Positions 40,886 through 53,931 of a stretch of DNA of 64,000 nucleotides are shown in pieces. The position numbers and the translations under genes were made by a program. The notes under the pieces are model-generated. The model saw only the letters and a list, made by a program, of their open reading frames with translations. It was not told the DNA's origin and ran no database searches. This stretch comes from Colocasia esculenta. Its lineage: Eukaryota; Streptophyta; Magnoliopsida; Alismatales; Araceae. The stretch's first letter is position 1, and every line of letters starts with the position of its first letter. Location of the stretch: positions 1,860,001 through 1,924,000 of the forward strand of contig CM024753.1 in the NCBI GenBank assembly GCA_014218235.1, given 5' to 3'.

Positions 40886-42680
40886 ATATATCTGAGAGCA
40901 GATCAGGCAGATCATATTAGTTCATAGGAATATTTCTTGCGAATAAAGATCGCATACCTCACTTCACCAGAGTTTGTCAATTTTTTTTGACAATAATAAT
41001 AAAAAAACGAGATGGTAAATTATGATCTCCTCCGGCAGAGAAGACACATGTGCTCCTCTCAGTTCTCGTTGGGACATGAGGATCTTCTGTTATTCTCTCA
41101 ATTCTAAGTTGGCATAGAGCCAATGACATTCTTTGTATGGAGTTGCTATCGTTGGTATGAACAATGCTACAAAACAACTAAGTTAAAAACTTTGTAAAAA
41201 ATCCTTCCTACGGTCTATTATTGCATAATAATCAACTAACAATTATCGTTCTGGAGGGACCAACTCTGGCTAAAAAGAAGAAAGAAATTTACTAAAAAAA
41301 AATGGGACTTGGGAAGAGGTGACAAGAATAAACTGGGAAGGAGGTTGAATCCGATTGGCTAAAAGGCTATGAGGACACTTCCTTCATGGGTAATTTATTT
41401 TTCTTTGACAAATATTTATTGCAAGATTACTTTTATAATAAAAATGATATGAATTGTAAAAAAGTAACCTCATTAATTGAAATGACTTGATAAGGCACCT
41501 CTCTCTCAATCTCTTTCTCTTTATTTCTCAATTAATAAGATAGTTTTATTACAGTCCACATCAATATCATTATAAGAACAATCTTGTAATAAGCATTTTC
41601 CTCATTCTTTTTACTCTGTTACGACTTCTTGAGATGGTCAGAGATTGCATTATTTGCAGGTGGTCTAAACCTTAAGAGTACACCTATTAGGTTCATGGGT
41701 CTTCGTCATATCTTAGAAAAATATTAACCAGTGCCTTAAAAGAGTTAGCTTGCCAGCCCTAGTTCCATGTCCATAGTTTTTGCATGCGTGTCTACTAAGA
41801 TTCTCCTTGATTGTGTATACAACTCACTGTAAGTGTCCAAAGCATGCAATGCCCTAGATGAATTCCTCCTTCCTTGTAGAGGTGTAGCTTACAAGAACAG
41901 CTACAAGGCAAAGGACAAGCAACAAGGTTAGAATATGATATGCACAACTTATCAAAAGAAAGTTTTGAATTGATGCAGATTAGAGTAGACATAAAAGTGT
42001 GCCACAGTGCAAATGATCTACTCCTTTAGAAACACCAAGGCTTTGCTCTTGACATTAACAAGTGGTAATTCTCTCTGTTTTTGTCTTGGATGTTGCCCCT
42101 TTTCTAACACATCAAAGCTTATCTTTTCCCTTAGCCTTCATTGCCTTGTACTCCAACACTAGCATAGTTCTGTCTGTTTTCTTGTTCTCTTCTTTGTCTC
42201 TCTCTCCCTCTCCTTTTCATATATCCAGAGGCATTGCTTGAGAAATGGAAGCCGCAAGCTGAATAGTTATAGCATGCAACTGGTGCATGCCGTTTATGAA
42301 ATATTTCTACTACTTTGTGAGACGCATTCTGTGTATCAATGCAAGCATATTCAGTAAAGAAGCTCATAACTTAATGAAAGCAAAAACCCAGAAGAAAAAA
42401 AAAGGTTTGATTTAACCCAAAGATTGAATTTTTGTTTGTCCACAATGCCTGCCAACTCTATTGTCAAGTAACACCATAGAGCATCAGCTGGCACAAGGAG
42501 ATAACACATAACTCACTACTCATCCCAACTCAGAGGGAGACCAGATGTCCCCAATCCTGTATTCCTGATAACTCTGTTTGATCATTCTCTTGTCCCTCTC
42601 CATCCATGGGTTTCCACCTGCATAACAGGTGTTCCTTTTGCTGGATGGATCATGGATGGAAGAAATATCTGCATGATTGC

Positions 42681-42724
<44 letters not shown>

Positions 42725-43702
42725 CAATGGGCTTATCAAACCCTGGAAGATCCAATGTATGAGAGAGAAGAAAGGATGGCCTAATGAGTGAAATTTCAGA
42801 AAATTTTCTGCTGTTTGGGAAAGATTAAAGGTGATTTGATTAAATCAGGAGATTCTAAAAATATCCAAAGCCAGTGTAATTGGAACCTAGGAATTCACAT
42901 GCATTAATGTCAATTTAGTGTGACCCTGGCATAATTTTAATTTGGCCAAATAAGGAGATTTTCACATGAGGACAGACAGCTGTAAGCGTCAATCTTGTGC
43001 CATTTTTTTTAAAAAAAAAACTTTAAAATGTAAAATTTGATTAAATATTAATTAGTAAAAAACCCCGAAATAATAGTTTTCAGATAAGATATTTCATTCT
43101 ATTTTCGATAATAGTCTAGTCCATAAGGAGATACACCCACACAAAAAAGAAGAAGCAATGTATTAATCTGCAACGAGGAGGAGGATAGAAAGTGATGAGA
43201 AATTTCTAGCTATATAAGTTCCAATTTTCTCTTCTGCCGCCTTCTTTAGTTTTTATTCCCATTCTGGTTGCACCTTCATGGACTTTGGTCTAAAACCCAC
43301 ACAGGCCATGCTGGAGTCACATGGTCCTGCGGAGCTTCACGAGTTGATGTCTGCCCTTGCCCTCCTCTTATCTAAATGCAAATCATTCAAATAAAAAAGA
43401 CTATAAAAAATAAATAAAATATAAACAAAAGGGGGACCAAAACAATAATTCCTTCCACTTTTCCATCTCTTAGATAAAAAAATTCTTCTCTTTTTTCTGG
43501 CCATTGTAGCTAATGTGATGGTAAAAATCTAAAATTAATTAATGGCACAATAAAATAATCTATTTAAATTTTTTAGGAATAAAAATGTCTAAATAATATC
43601 TAATAGTCAATAAAATATTCAAAAAAAATATTTTAAGTATATTCTACAGTTTCGTGGTATGAATAACGAAAATAGATTATGATTAATTATTTTTCAACAA
43701 GA

Positions 43703-43756
<54 letters not shown>

Positions 43757-43924
43757 TAAAAATCTTATAACTTACCACTCTCACTCACATAACTCCTTGG
43801 CCCTAGGCCCAATCTTTGTTCAGCAGGGGCAGATGAGCTATTTCGGACAAGTCGGAGGGCAATTTGGAAATTGTCCCATGGGCCGAGGGTTCCCATGATT
43901 TTAGAAGAAAGATTTGTTGAATAC
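40886..43924. other. AT-rich intergenic DNA
   Basis: No supported gene. Holds a TA-then-GA compound microsatellite at 42681-42724 and a TA run at 43703-43752. A short palindrome at about 42598-42662 (CCATCCATG...CATGGATGG with an inner CACCTG/CAGGTG) could form a hairpin, but I do not recognise a known microRNA. Confidence 0.5.
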
Positions 43925-44140
43925 CACATAAATTTGTTGTCTAATCATATTATATTTAAGAGAAAAATTTATTGTACTTACACATTACACTTCAAGTACA
44001 ATGTGATTAGACAACAAATTCATGTGACATCCAACAATTAGATTATCACTTTATCAATTCTCATGTGAGAGGTGCCACTCCTCGTGTGAGAGGTGTAACT
44101 ATTGTACCGTGTAAGTGTAATAAATTTTTCTTTACACGTA
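43925..44140. repeat. MITE-like imperfect inverted repeat
   Basis: Arms 43925-43960 and 43990-44026 pair over about 37 bases with a few mismatches. A second pairing (around 43957-43986 with 44108-44137) shares AAAAATTTATT and ACTTACAC words. Together they give a nested foldback structure upstream of the cyclotransferase gene. No clear target duplication was found. Confidence 0.55.
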
Positions 44141-44388
44141 AAATGCAACATATAAATATAATAAAATTTTCTCCAATTTTAGTGGCTGGCATAGATCCCG
44201 AGGCATTCCTTTTTGCCGTACGCAATCCGGACCCTTCCCTCTATACCCTTCGGTTCCCAATCATAACAGTGGCATAACCACCCCATTTTGCGCAGTAAAT
44301 AACTGTTAGAGACAAGGGCAGTTCCGTCCATCCATAAAAGTTTCCCTTCTTCTCCACCACCACCACCGTCCCTCCCTCGCTCTTCTCT

Positions 44389-44396
44389 CTATAAAG
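44389..44396 (+). promoter_or_regulatory. TATA box of the cyclotransferase gene
   Basis: CTATAAAG, 40 bases before the first ATG (44429). With a start of transcription about 30 bases downstream, that ATG would have almost no leader. Confidence 0.6.
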
Positions 44397-44428
44397 ACCG
44401 CGACAGTCGGCGCCGCTCCTCCCCGGCA

Positions 44429-45130
44429 ATGCAAACCCACCACCACCCCGCCGCTCTCCTCCCCCTCCTCCTCCCGACCCTCCACAGCCCACCGCCGCCT
44501 CCCCCGATCCAGACCCTCCCCGCGCGGCCGCCGAGGCCGGGGATGGGCGTCCCCTCTGAGGCCGGGGCCGACGGCCGCGGCTGCGCCGGCCAGCGGACCC
44601 TGGTCTTCACCTACGGCACCCTCAAGCAGGGATTCTCCAACCACTGCCTCGTCCAGGAGATGATCCGCTCCGGCGACGCCTCCTACGTGGGCGTCTACCG
44701 CACCGCCGACCGCTACCCCCTGGTGTGCGGCCCCTACCGCGTGCCGTTCCTCCTCAACCTCCCCGGGGAGGGCCAGCGGGTGTGGGGCGAGGTGTACGCC
44801 GTGTCCGGCGCCGGGATCGCCCGCATGGACGAGCTGGAGGGCACCCGCCGGGGGCACTACGAGCGGCTTCCCATCCTCATCCGCAGGGGCGGCGAGGGAG
44901 GGGGCGGCGACGCGGTGAACGAGGACGCGGCGGACGAGGCCGTGGTGGGCGCCGAGGCGTACTTCGCCCACCGGAGCTACGCCGGGGACCTGTGGAAGCG
45001 CAACGGCGAGAAGGGCTATTGCGTCTACTCGGAGAAGGAGGCCCGCGGCTACATCCGGCGCAAGGATCGCCCCGCCGGCACCACCTTCCTCGACCAGATT
45101 CGCTTCTTCGTCTCCTCGCCGGCGGAATAG
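44429..45130 (+). CDS. Gamma-glutamylamine cyclotransferase, AIG2-like/GGACT family
   Basis: 233 residues in one exon, GC-rich. The fold signature is clear: VFTYGTLKQGFSNH at 59-72 (substrate-binding YGTL loop), YPLV and PFLLNLPG near 96-113, GEVYAV at 120-125, and the MDELEG segment where Glu137 aligns with the catalytic Glu of GGACT. The family releases 5-oxoproline from gamma-glutamyl amines; plant members relate to the AIG2 group and are cytosolic as far as known. The first 38 residues are His/Pro-rich with no homology. A second ATG at 44543 (Met39) would give a 195-residue protein, closer to the usual size, and the TATA position favours it. A Gly/Glu/Asp-rich insert lies around 150-170. 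Confidence 0.9.
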   Translation: MQTHHHPAALLPLLLPTLHSPPPPPPIQTLPARPPRPGMGVPSEAGADGRGCAGQRTLVFTYGTLKQGFSNHCLVQEMIRSGDASYVGVYRTADRYPLVCGPYRVPFLLNLPGEGQRVWGEVYAVSGAGIARMDELEGTRRGHYERLPILIRRGGEGGGGDAVNEDAADEAVVGAEAYFAHRSYAGDLWKRNGEKGYCVYSEKEARGYIRRKDRPAGTTFLDQIRFFVSSPAE

Positions 45131-47690
45131 CCTCTCTCTCCATCTCTCTACGTGGGTCAAATTCCTTGTTTACCCTTGCATTGATGGGGTAACTACCAGT
45201 GATGTGGCATCTGGGATGGCTTTTAGGGTTTGTACGCCTTGGGTGGTCACCTGCGGTGGCACCTGAGAGCTTGTGGATGAGCTATTCTTGGTGTGATCTC
45301 CCTTCTTTGTCCATAAATAACTAGAAATTTCCCATCCATCTGGAATGGGATCTGGTGTTTTTGGCCAAATTGGATGGTTTGTTCATTGTTGATTTTTTGC
45401 GTTTGGATTGAGCAAAGTTGTGATCTTTTCTTGGGTTTTGGGAATTTTCTAGGAAGGAGTTTGGTTAATCGATGATCGCTTAGGTGAAGCTGTAGCAGGT
45501 AAATTTTGTATCAAATGGAAACACTTGTTAGATTTTTGTAGACGGTGAGTTGTGGGATTACAAGGAATGAAGGAAACATTGTTCCTTTGTTCCGTTTGCG
45601 ATAGGATGCAGCAAGTTCTACTGTTTTTTTTTTTGCTCTTTGGTCTGGAGGATAGTTGGAGGAGTTTGATGAATGGAGGAAAGAAGCTGCAGCAAGGAAA
45701 GCTGCCGTCTTGTAATTTAAAAACCTTCAATGAAACAATTTAAGAGAGTTTTTGCAGATTGTGGTTGGTGTGATTCCGATGGAAGTTCATGTGGTGCCAA
45801 GTGGGTTTGATTGATTCATAAATGTATTCTTATGAAACTTTTAATGATCTTATATTTCCCTCTTTGCTCCATATGATATTGAGGCTTGGGAGGTTAATCA
45901 AAACGGAGGGGGAAGGATCAAAGGACACATTTAACTGTTTTTTGCAGCCCACACAAAGTGGATATCACAAAAACTCTGGTACTTCTACAAAGATGATGGA
46001 TATCACAAAAACTCTGAGGTGTTGCATGTCACATAGCCCCCCCATGATTCCCCAGCCCTTCCAAGTTCCTAACACCCCCTTCACCTCCCATCTCTTGCCA
46101 TTCTCCTCTTCAAACTATGGAATCTCAACTACTCTCAAGAAGCCACATCCACATGGTGGGGAGACCCTAGAATAAAAATGGTTTGTTTGAAATGAGTAGA
46201 AGGGCACTCACTGGGAGAAGAACCATAGCAACCTTTTTTTTTGGGCCCAAACCACATTCCATTATTTAGCATCATATTTGGATTCTAGAGGTTTTTATAA
46301 GCTTCATTTTGATAATATGGAATAGCTGTATGTATGCCCCCATAAATGAAGATATTGAACGGGATATGCCAAAGGGAACTCTGATAAGAAAATGTTAGCC
46401 TTTAAAAAAAAACATTGGTGTTTATTTTGCAAGTGATGGTCCTAATGTATACTATCTTTTGAGGGGTAGAGATTGTAGAAGTGCTTTACTTAGGATAACA
46501 TGTTAGTTTTTAATTCAAGGGAGATAAGTGTAAATTTGTGGATTATGGGGACATTTCTGCACAGATTTTTTAGATTCTAATGAGGTCAGACCATTGTTTT
46601 TGATACCTCACAAGCAGAATTCTAAAGTTCCAAGTGATTCAGCGCTCACATTGGACAAATGATTGATAAAATGTGGTGCAAAAGTCATGATGTGGATGTT
46701 TTGGTTTTTTTGGAATGATTCTTCACTTTGTTGGTGCTAATTTTATTCATTCTTGTATGAAGTGGGAAGAAGAAGACACCTTTCCATCTCTTCCGTGTGT
46801 CATGAGGCAACACCACATCACATGTTGGCCTTTTTCTTCAAAGAGGGAAATAAAATAAGAGTTTTTTTCTTTGAAACTTTTGTTACATGAAAAATGACAA
46901 ATATGTTATTGTCACCAAAATGTTATCAAATATGTCATTTATAAATGGAAAATGTTATAGACATATCATTGTGATTAACTTTTGCTCGAAAGAAGCGAAT
47001 ATTTTTTTTTTCAAAATTCTATTATTTTTGTTAGTTTAATAACTTTTTTATAAAAATATCTTTGTTATATATTTTTAAGAATTTGAGAATGAGACTTAGG
47101 TGCTAGGATGGTTTACCCTAAGGGTAGACAAGGAATTTTCTTTCACAGGTTAGACAAACTCACAGCTAAATGGATGAAGAGTAACACCAAATCATAACAA
47201 TGGCATATCCACAATATTTTTTTATCTACAAGTGACACATTTGACGATATTTTAACAACAATGGTATGTTTATCTATCATTTTTCATATACGAATAGTTT
47301 CTATGCAAAAACCCCATAAAACAAACATCATCTGTCATGTCACTAAGGTATCGCCACATCAGCTGTTGATCATTTTTAATTATTGAAATAGAGACAAAGT
47401 ACATGGCACTTTCCATTCCTATGAAAGGTCACCACTTGTTTGTTAGAGAGCCTTTTGGAAGGACTCATACTCCATTTTAAATTATTTGATTAGTCTGTTC
47501 TGATTAAATAGACCCCACTTGCAAAAGATGGATGTTGCACCATGAAACTATCTATAGCGATCCGACCTCCTGAACCCCCGCCAGAGACATCGAAAGTCGC
47601 ACCGTCACCCACGGATCTGAAGATCCAAAAGGATTAGAATTTAGTCCAGTGAGATAAATAATGAATTCAAATAATTATAACATGAAGTTA
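45131..47690. other. Intergenic, 3' flank of the cyclotransferase gene
   Basis: Moderately AT-rich with no supported gene. A 19-base word GGATATCACAAAAACTCTG recurs at 45960 and 45999, inside an open frame (45825-46175) that shows no domain and is not called. Confidence 0.45.
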
Positions 47691-47934
47691 GGGGGTGTCA
47701 ACTGGAAGGCCCGGTGGCCCAGCTCGGTTTTTTACGGGCTTAGGCCTAAATTTTTTTAATTTATTTTTACTTTGAGCCCGGCCCAGAATAAAATTGGGTC
47801 GATTTCGAGCTTTGTTCGGCCCGGCCCGCCCGACCCAGTTTTTATTGAAAACCTAAATGTGGCTCTCCCTTACTCTTTCGTCTCCTCTCCATCTGCTACC
47901 CGTTGCCCCATTTCGCACACGGCACACCCCACCC

Positions 47935-48110
47935 CGTGTCGCCCCACCCTGCATCGCCCCCCTGTCAGCATCACCCCCCGCCGGCGTCACCCCACCCTGC
48001 ATTGCCCCCTCTGTAGGCATCACCCCCCGTCGGTGTCGCCCCACCCTGCATTGCCCCCCTGTCGGCATCACCCCCCTCCCCCGCCGCCAGCATCCCCCCC
48101 TCCCCGCTGC
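47935..48110. repeat. C-rich minisatellite, about 48-bp units
   Basis: The words CCCCACCCTGCAT(C/T)GCCCCC and GCATCACCCCCC alternate about three times. Strongly C-rich plus strand. Confidence 0.75.
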
Positions 48111-49310
48111 GTCGACGGGGCCATCAACGAGTGCGACATCCGTCGCTCCACCCCCTTGCATTCCCCCACCCACCCCCATCCAGCTGCTTGCCCTAATCTC
48201 GGAGAAGAAGTGTGACGGAATACCTCATCCAAGCCCGTTAAACCGGTAACGTACTTGATCCGAGTCCGCCTCCCGCGAACGGGCCGAAGCCTCGCAAGGG
48301 ATACCACACCATAGTCCGTGTAAAGACAAAGGAACACACTATTTCATATATATATTTCACAAATTTACATAGCCATATTTCTAAGAAAAGAAAAGAAAGT
48401 ACAAGAGCCTGGGGTATATCCCAAGGTACAATTGAAAGAAGTCAACAAACTAACTACACTACACTGCTGGAGCTGCTGACCCTACACCGCTATGACGCGA
48501 CTCCGAACTGGACGATGGCCAAGAAACGTCCTCCTCACCTTCACCTGTGGGGGTAGGGGTGAGCCTCGCTAGTCACTGGCTCAGTAGGGAACTCCCCCAA
48601 CACCGAGCAAACAAAAAATACAGGTACAAAGGCGGTAAACTATACTAGCAGTTTATAGAACAGCTAAGCAGGATATTAAAACTGTAAATATACTCACCGT
48701 CTGCCGACTATGTAAAAGAATTTTAATAAATAAACGACAAAATCAAACAGGTATACGAGCTAAAGTAGAGTCCGCCACACTCGAGCCACGTGAACTGGTT
48801 CGCGACACTAGTGATTGGCTCGGACAACACACACAGGTCTACCTCTCAGTCTCGCAGCCACGGATGAAAGGCCCAGCTGCCGCTCCACGTGAAAAGGTCA
48901 AGCAACTGTGGAGACCAACTAAACACCATCACCTGCGGACCACACTGTCGCAGGCCCATGCCTGGCACCTCTAGAAACCCTGGCCTGGGCTCGCTAGAGT
49001 GAGGCACTGGAGAAGGACTAACTAGGGACCAATGTCGACTACTGGTGTCCGTACCCCCAACCAAAAGCACGCTACAAGTGACTAGAAACAAATACTAGAG
49101 TCACTGTCCCACTGTCGTCTTTCCCTCAGCCGGACGTACAACTCAAACACAGGAGTGAGGGTGTCCAGGTCAGACGACACAGACCTCGACGGTACAGCAC
49201 AAGTACCGGGACAAAGCCCCGAGCTAACAGCCTGGCTCACAGAGATCCTGGGGCACCCAACTGGAGAGGTAACCACGGTAGGCATCGCACTACTCGCCAT
49301 GTATACAAAA

Positions 49311-49455
49311 CCACGTGTACGTCACACAAACCACGTGAAGACGCACATAAACCGTGTGCACTAGTAGTCCACTACACGTGAACACCACGTAGACACGTAA
49401 AGAACCAGCCAACTGCGTACCCAGTACGCTAATCTCAGAACCACGTGCACTAGGT
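49311..49455. promoter_or_regulatory. Cluster of ACGTG (G-box/ABRE-like) motifs
   Basis: Six ACGT-core words, most of them CACGTG, occur within 145 bases, far above chance. Two more CACGTG lie at 48787 and 48886. bZIP/bHLH binding is known for such cores; activity here is inference. Confidence 0.5.
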
Positions 49456-50440
49456 GCACCACAATTACCATTACACCGCTCGATATCATTAAATATTCAA
49501 TATAACAACATTTAAATAAAAGCATGCTGGCGGCAACATCGACTGCCGTCTATGGGATGTAAACGGCAAGGTATCTGGCCGTCAATCTCCCAACTGAAGA
49601 ACCTGGCGTCAATCGATATTGGCGTCAAGATCTTCGGCTATCAGCTTCATAGAAACCCTGGGCTGATACCTCAGGTATTCCCAGCCCTAAAACCAATAGA
49701 AAAACATGAGGAAACACCTCCTCTAGCATGTATGAATCCTAATCAAATCCAAACAACATGTTTTATTCGTTAAATTACTCAAACCACCCATTAACCCCAC
49801 ATGGAGTACCTTTGCCCAAAAGCATAATTAACATGCAGATTCATGCGTTCCAGATGCATTATCATGACCTAAAGGAATTAAAGGGATCATTCCCTACCTC
49901 AATACGTACTTAAACCTCTTAAATCCTCCCGATTCACACCAAACCCTCCGCGAGCTCCTACGGAGATTACACCTCACTCCGGCGTTTCCTTGGCCAATTC
50001 GTCACCACCTCATGTTCCACGATCCTCCAACTAGCCTTCTGCAACCATTGGAAGTAGTGGGGAAGCAAGGGGCGTGAAAATAGGGCGAGGGAGAGGGAGA
50101 ATCCGAGTGGAAAAGCTGCCCTCGGGTAGACCTATGTTCTGCAGGTCGCACAGGTTGGCGTCAACCCTGTTGTCGCTTAGAGAACCGCCACAATAAACGT
50201 CCACAAAGTCTGACGTTAAGTTCATAAGGTTGACGTCACATTCGATGGACGTCAAACCAGTCAACGACCACACCTGGCCGTCAACCCCTAATTAGCTACA
50301 ACAAGTCATATCTTGTTTCAGGACCAGACCTGCACCAAACTGCGCACACCACACGTCCAAACCACATTGGCCTCACAATGGCCACCACAACCATTACACA
50401 CATGATCCATAAGGATCCGAAAAGCATGCGACGTTACAAG

Positions 50441-50550
50441 AAGGGTCTTGAGGTAACCCAGATCTTCCTCCTCCTCCTCCTCCTCCCGTCACTAACAAGG
50501 GTCTTGAGGTTAACCCAGATCCTCCTTCTCCTCCTCCTCCCGTCGCTAAC
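50441..50550. repeat. Tandem duplication, about 56 bp
   Basis: AAGGGTCTTGAGG...AACCCAGATC...TCCTCCTCC occurs at 50441 and 50497. Confidence 0.8.
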
Positions 50551-51431
50551 AAGGATCGGAACCACTCCCAGGAAAGGGACCATTGCGCAAGAGAAAGCTC
50601 CACTTTTCCGTGTAGGTCTGGTTTGGATATGAGCAAGGGAAAAGCTCCTTCCTTATTGTTATTTCTTTATAATGTATGTTTATTATTTTTTAAGTGAATT
50701 AAATGAATACCATCTGTCTATCCAAGTTAGTCTAATGTTTATTTCAGATTTAATAACTCAACATTTATTTTTTATGTGGAAAATGGGCCTTCCTCGAGAA
50801 TTTGCAAAAAGACAACTCTCAACTCACACTGATACAAGAGCTCTCATGCTCAAGCATTCACACTGCTGGCAACACACGGCATAATAGACCGCCACCACAA
50901 CCGTCCAACACCGAACTCCTGCTACAACGAGTCCCTACCTGAAGAAAGTAGGGGGGTTGAGCCTTGCGAACAAAGCCGAGTAGGGATAACCCAGTCCCTT
51001 ACCAGCCAGAGCAGCAGGAACTCCAAAAAAAAGCGTAAGCAACTACGTTAGAAAGCAGTAACTATGGAAATAACTATGTTAGCTACTACAAAACAGTAGA
51101 AATAGAGTAACACCACGACCTGCAACCAAGGTCGGGCCACACATGACTCCTACGGAACTAGCAGATTCGGACATGATGCAGAAGCAAAACTCGGCACACA
51201 CATGCCGAAACAAAAAGCTCACGGAAAACACCGGAGCATCCACATGAGAACAAAGTCTCACCACACAAGCACAACCATCCTAGACCTCCACGAGGTCAGG
51301 AAGACATATGGATAGGTGTCGCCATGAACGGCACCAAGCAACAAGTTGAGGAACTGAAGTCGGGGCCTTCACCAGGACACACCGAGAGAACACCAAGACA
51401 GAAACCACCGAAGTGTACCAGCATCGAGGAA

Positions 51432-52128
51432 CACTCCACACCAACCCTTGGTACAACGACCAGGAAAAGGGCACACATGTTCAAACCTGGAACTCGGAAA
51501 CCCTCGACCAGGCCGGAAGCCCACTCAACGCAACACTACGGTAAAACTGGGCACCATGCCCTAAAGCCAAACCATACCTCACCTCCTTCAACCATTCCTC
51601 ACTTCTTCCTCAATTCCCTCTTCCTCCGAGCTCTCTCCCTTCACCTCTTCCTCTCTCTCTTTGGCAGTTGACGGCGGGTGATGGACATGCAGAGGTGATA
51701 ATTAAGGAGATGACCAATTTATGAGAAAGTTTCAATAGATTTGATTCATCATTTGAAGATAGAGTGACGTTCCCTCCACTTCATGACGAACGATTCTCAT
51801 ATATATATACATATATTATATATATATATATATATATGTCAACTATTTATATGTATATATATATATGTATATATATATTTGTAGATGGGCATAAAAATAT
51901 ATAGAAAAAGTTTAATGTTAAAGATGTTTTTTTTTCAGCTATCATATATATTTATATGCTAGTCAAAGAAATGCACTACATGCGTATAATATATTCGTGG
52001 ATATAGTATGATTATTGCAATAATTTGAAAAAATGTATAGGGGAAGATAATGTGTTTAAAATAAAAGAGAATATCAAGCTTGACCACCTCCGAATGGATG
52101 GCTAGAGAGTGATGTATATATATAAACT
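51432..52128. repeat. Left copy of a 0.7-kb duplicated segment
   Basis: Nearly identical to 57963-58603 in the same orientation, with small indels mainly in TA runs (51800-51880). The start CACTCCACACCAACCC is sharp in both copies. It contains a CT-rich leader-like stretch but no supported gene. Confidence 0.92.
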
Positions 52129-53921
52129 AGTTCTATGTCCGTGCTATGTACGGTTTGTTGTTAAATATAAATATTTAATATATATTTATATATCTTAAAA
52201 TATATAATGATATTTTCTTAAAAAAATATTTTAATAATATTTTATTTAATAATTTATTTAGAAATAATGTAAACAATTAAAATAGAACAATTTATCTAAG
52301 AACATCATAAGATACATAAAAAACATATATAATGTTAAAGTAAATAACATCACTAAAAAAGTCTACATGAAATATTAGTTCATATGATGAAGCGTAAGTT
52401 TGTAAATAACAGTCATAAACATCAAAAAAATTGTCAAATTTCAACATCTTACTTTTCAACTTTAATTTTCTTCGTCTTACTGCATGAATGTTGTGCAGGA
52501 ATAACATCACCAGATAGGTCTTCCATACGATTATTGCCTGAAATAGTCCTCTTCAATGGAGTGATGCTAATTGAAGAACATGTAATTGAAAATGTATCTT
52601 GTATCATAAAAAGAAAATTCATTAATATGACACTTCCTATTCATTATTTTTGAGTTGACAATAATCAGTCCCTCCTCCAATCTTCGTATATCGCACGGGA
52701 GAATCCGTCGTTCAAAAATACATGTAGTTTTATAATCACTTTTACTTCCTTGACTCGTATGATCCATGCTAACTTGTTGATCACTCATTCTTTTAATTTG
52801 AAATACATTTTAATTAGATTATCAGAAAAGAGCACATGAATAATAAACTATAACATGTTGAGAGAAATGCATGATGACATTGATATGAAAAGAGAGAGAG
52901 AGGGAGAGAGCGAGCCGGCAGCCTCTACATATGCATGGTGCAAATATGATAGTGAAGATATGTCTATTTACCTTTCACTTTGCAACCCCACTCTGGATGC
53001 ACTGTTGAGACCACAAAAAGATACAAACAATTTATATTACCAAACTTACAAAAGCTTCTGTTCATATCATGTTAAATTATAACATCATCAATTTTGACTT
53101 TAGACATTACAGTTTAATGCATACGCCTGAAAAGATCTATTTAAGTAATTAAATAGACAGTTATCTTCACCTTTGCCTGCGAACAACTAGAAAATAACTC
53201 TTCTAAATCAGAGAATAAGACCTCTTTGTTCAGTTAAAGAGACCAATGACAGAGACCTGTGCACAACAAAACATATAAGTCAGATGATTTGTTAAACTTT
53301 TCTGGATTATGTATACACCTTAAGTACGCTATAGGTGATTTGAGTGCCAAAGTTATGTTACTCCAGTAGTGCTATAAATGCAAAGACATCATTTCACGAC
53401 AAAGCATATGCCTTCTGCAGAAAAAAATTAACTAAGTTTCTTGTCTTTTGTTACATGAAATTGGGCTTAAGATGTGAGAATTTTCACATATTTACACATC
53501 AAACGACATCAATAAAACCACCTGTTCTACAGCAAAGAAAAATGATATGTATGAGAAGAAATGCATACTTCCATTGATATGAAAACAATGCACAGTCATT
53601 TTAAAAACGGAAAAACATTAATGCACAGTCAGTAGCGCTACAGTCATTTAGTAGCGTTATGGTGACTGCTACAGTAACTAATATAAAATTACAATTTTTA
53701 TGTTATCTTTTTTATATTAAAAATTATATAAAAAAACTAATATTATCCAATCAGATTTAAAAAATAAAATTTAAACAAAGCCAGAAAAATAGAAAAAAAA
53801 TTGAATGTACTGTTGCTAACTGTAGAGCGCCACAGTGCTCGCGCCATGACAGACGGGGGAGCAGGGGGAGAAATCGGCGCGGCGGAGGGAGGCGGCGAGG
53901 TCGAAGATGTCCTGGCGAGGA
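52129..53921. other. AT-rich intergenic DNA
   Basis: No supported gene. The words GTCCGTGCTATGTACGG (52138) and TATATCGCACGGGAG (52687) are of the type found at the ends of degenerate plant Helitron-like repeats, but I cannot define the element. Confidence 0.4.
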
Positions 53922-53931
53922 GGGTATCGTG

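Larger units (their letters stand above)
48211..51431. other. LTR-like non-coding repeat DNA, borders unknown
   Basis: No coding domain is seen. Composition, the GTGAGCCTCGCTAGTCACTGG...AGTAGGGAA stretch near 48560-48595 and a related stretch near 50955-50990 are of the kind found in plant gypsy (Tekay/Del-like) LTRs, which I infer with low confidence. A TGTGACGG start at 48211 is a possible LTR edge. Contains motif clusters listed separately and a 56-bp duplication at 50441-50550. Confidence 0.35.

Noticed and set aside
42598..42662. Possible microRNA hairpin
   Set aside because: Short palindrome without match to any plant microRNA I know; stem too irregular to call.
44306..45160. 284-residue minus-strand frame over the cyclotransferase
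   Set aside because: Shadow frame; the plus strand has clear GGACT motifs.
47772..48249. Pro/His-rich open frames at the C-rich minisatellite
   Set aside because: Low-complexity translation of a tandem repeat.
51324..51671. 115-residue open frame partly duplicated at 58008-58202
   Set aside because: Only the duplicated segment is shared; sequence is CT-rich leader-like without domain.
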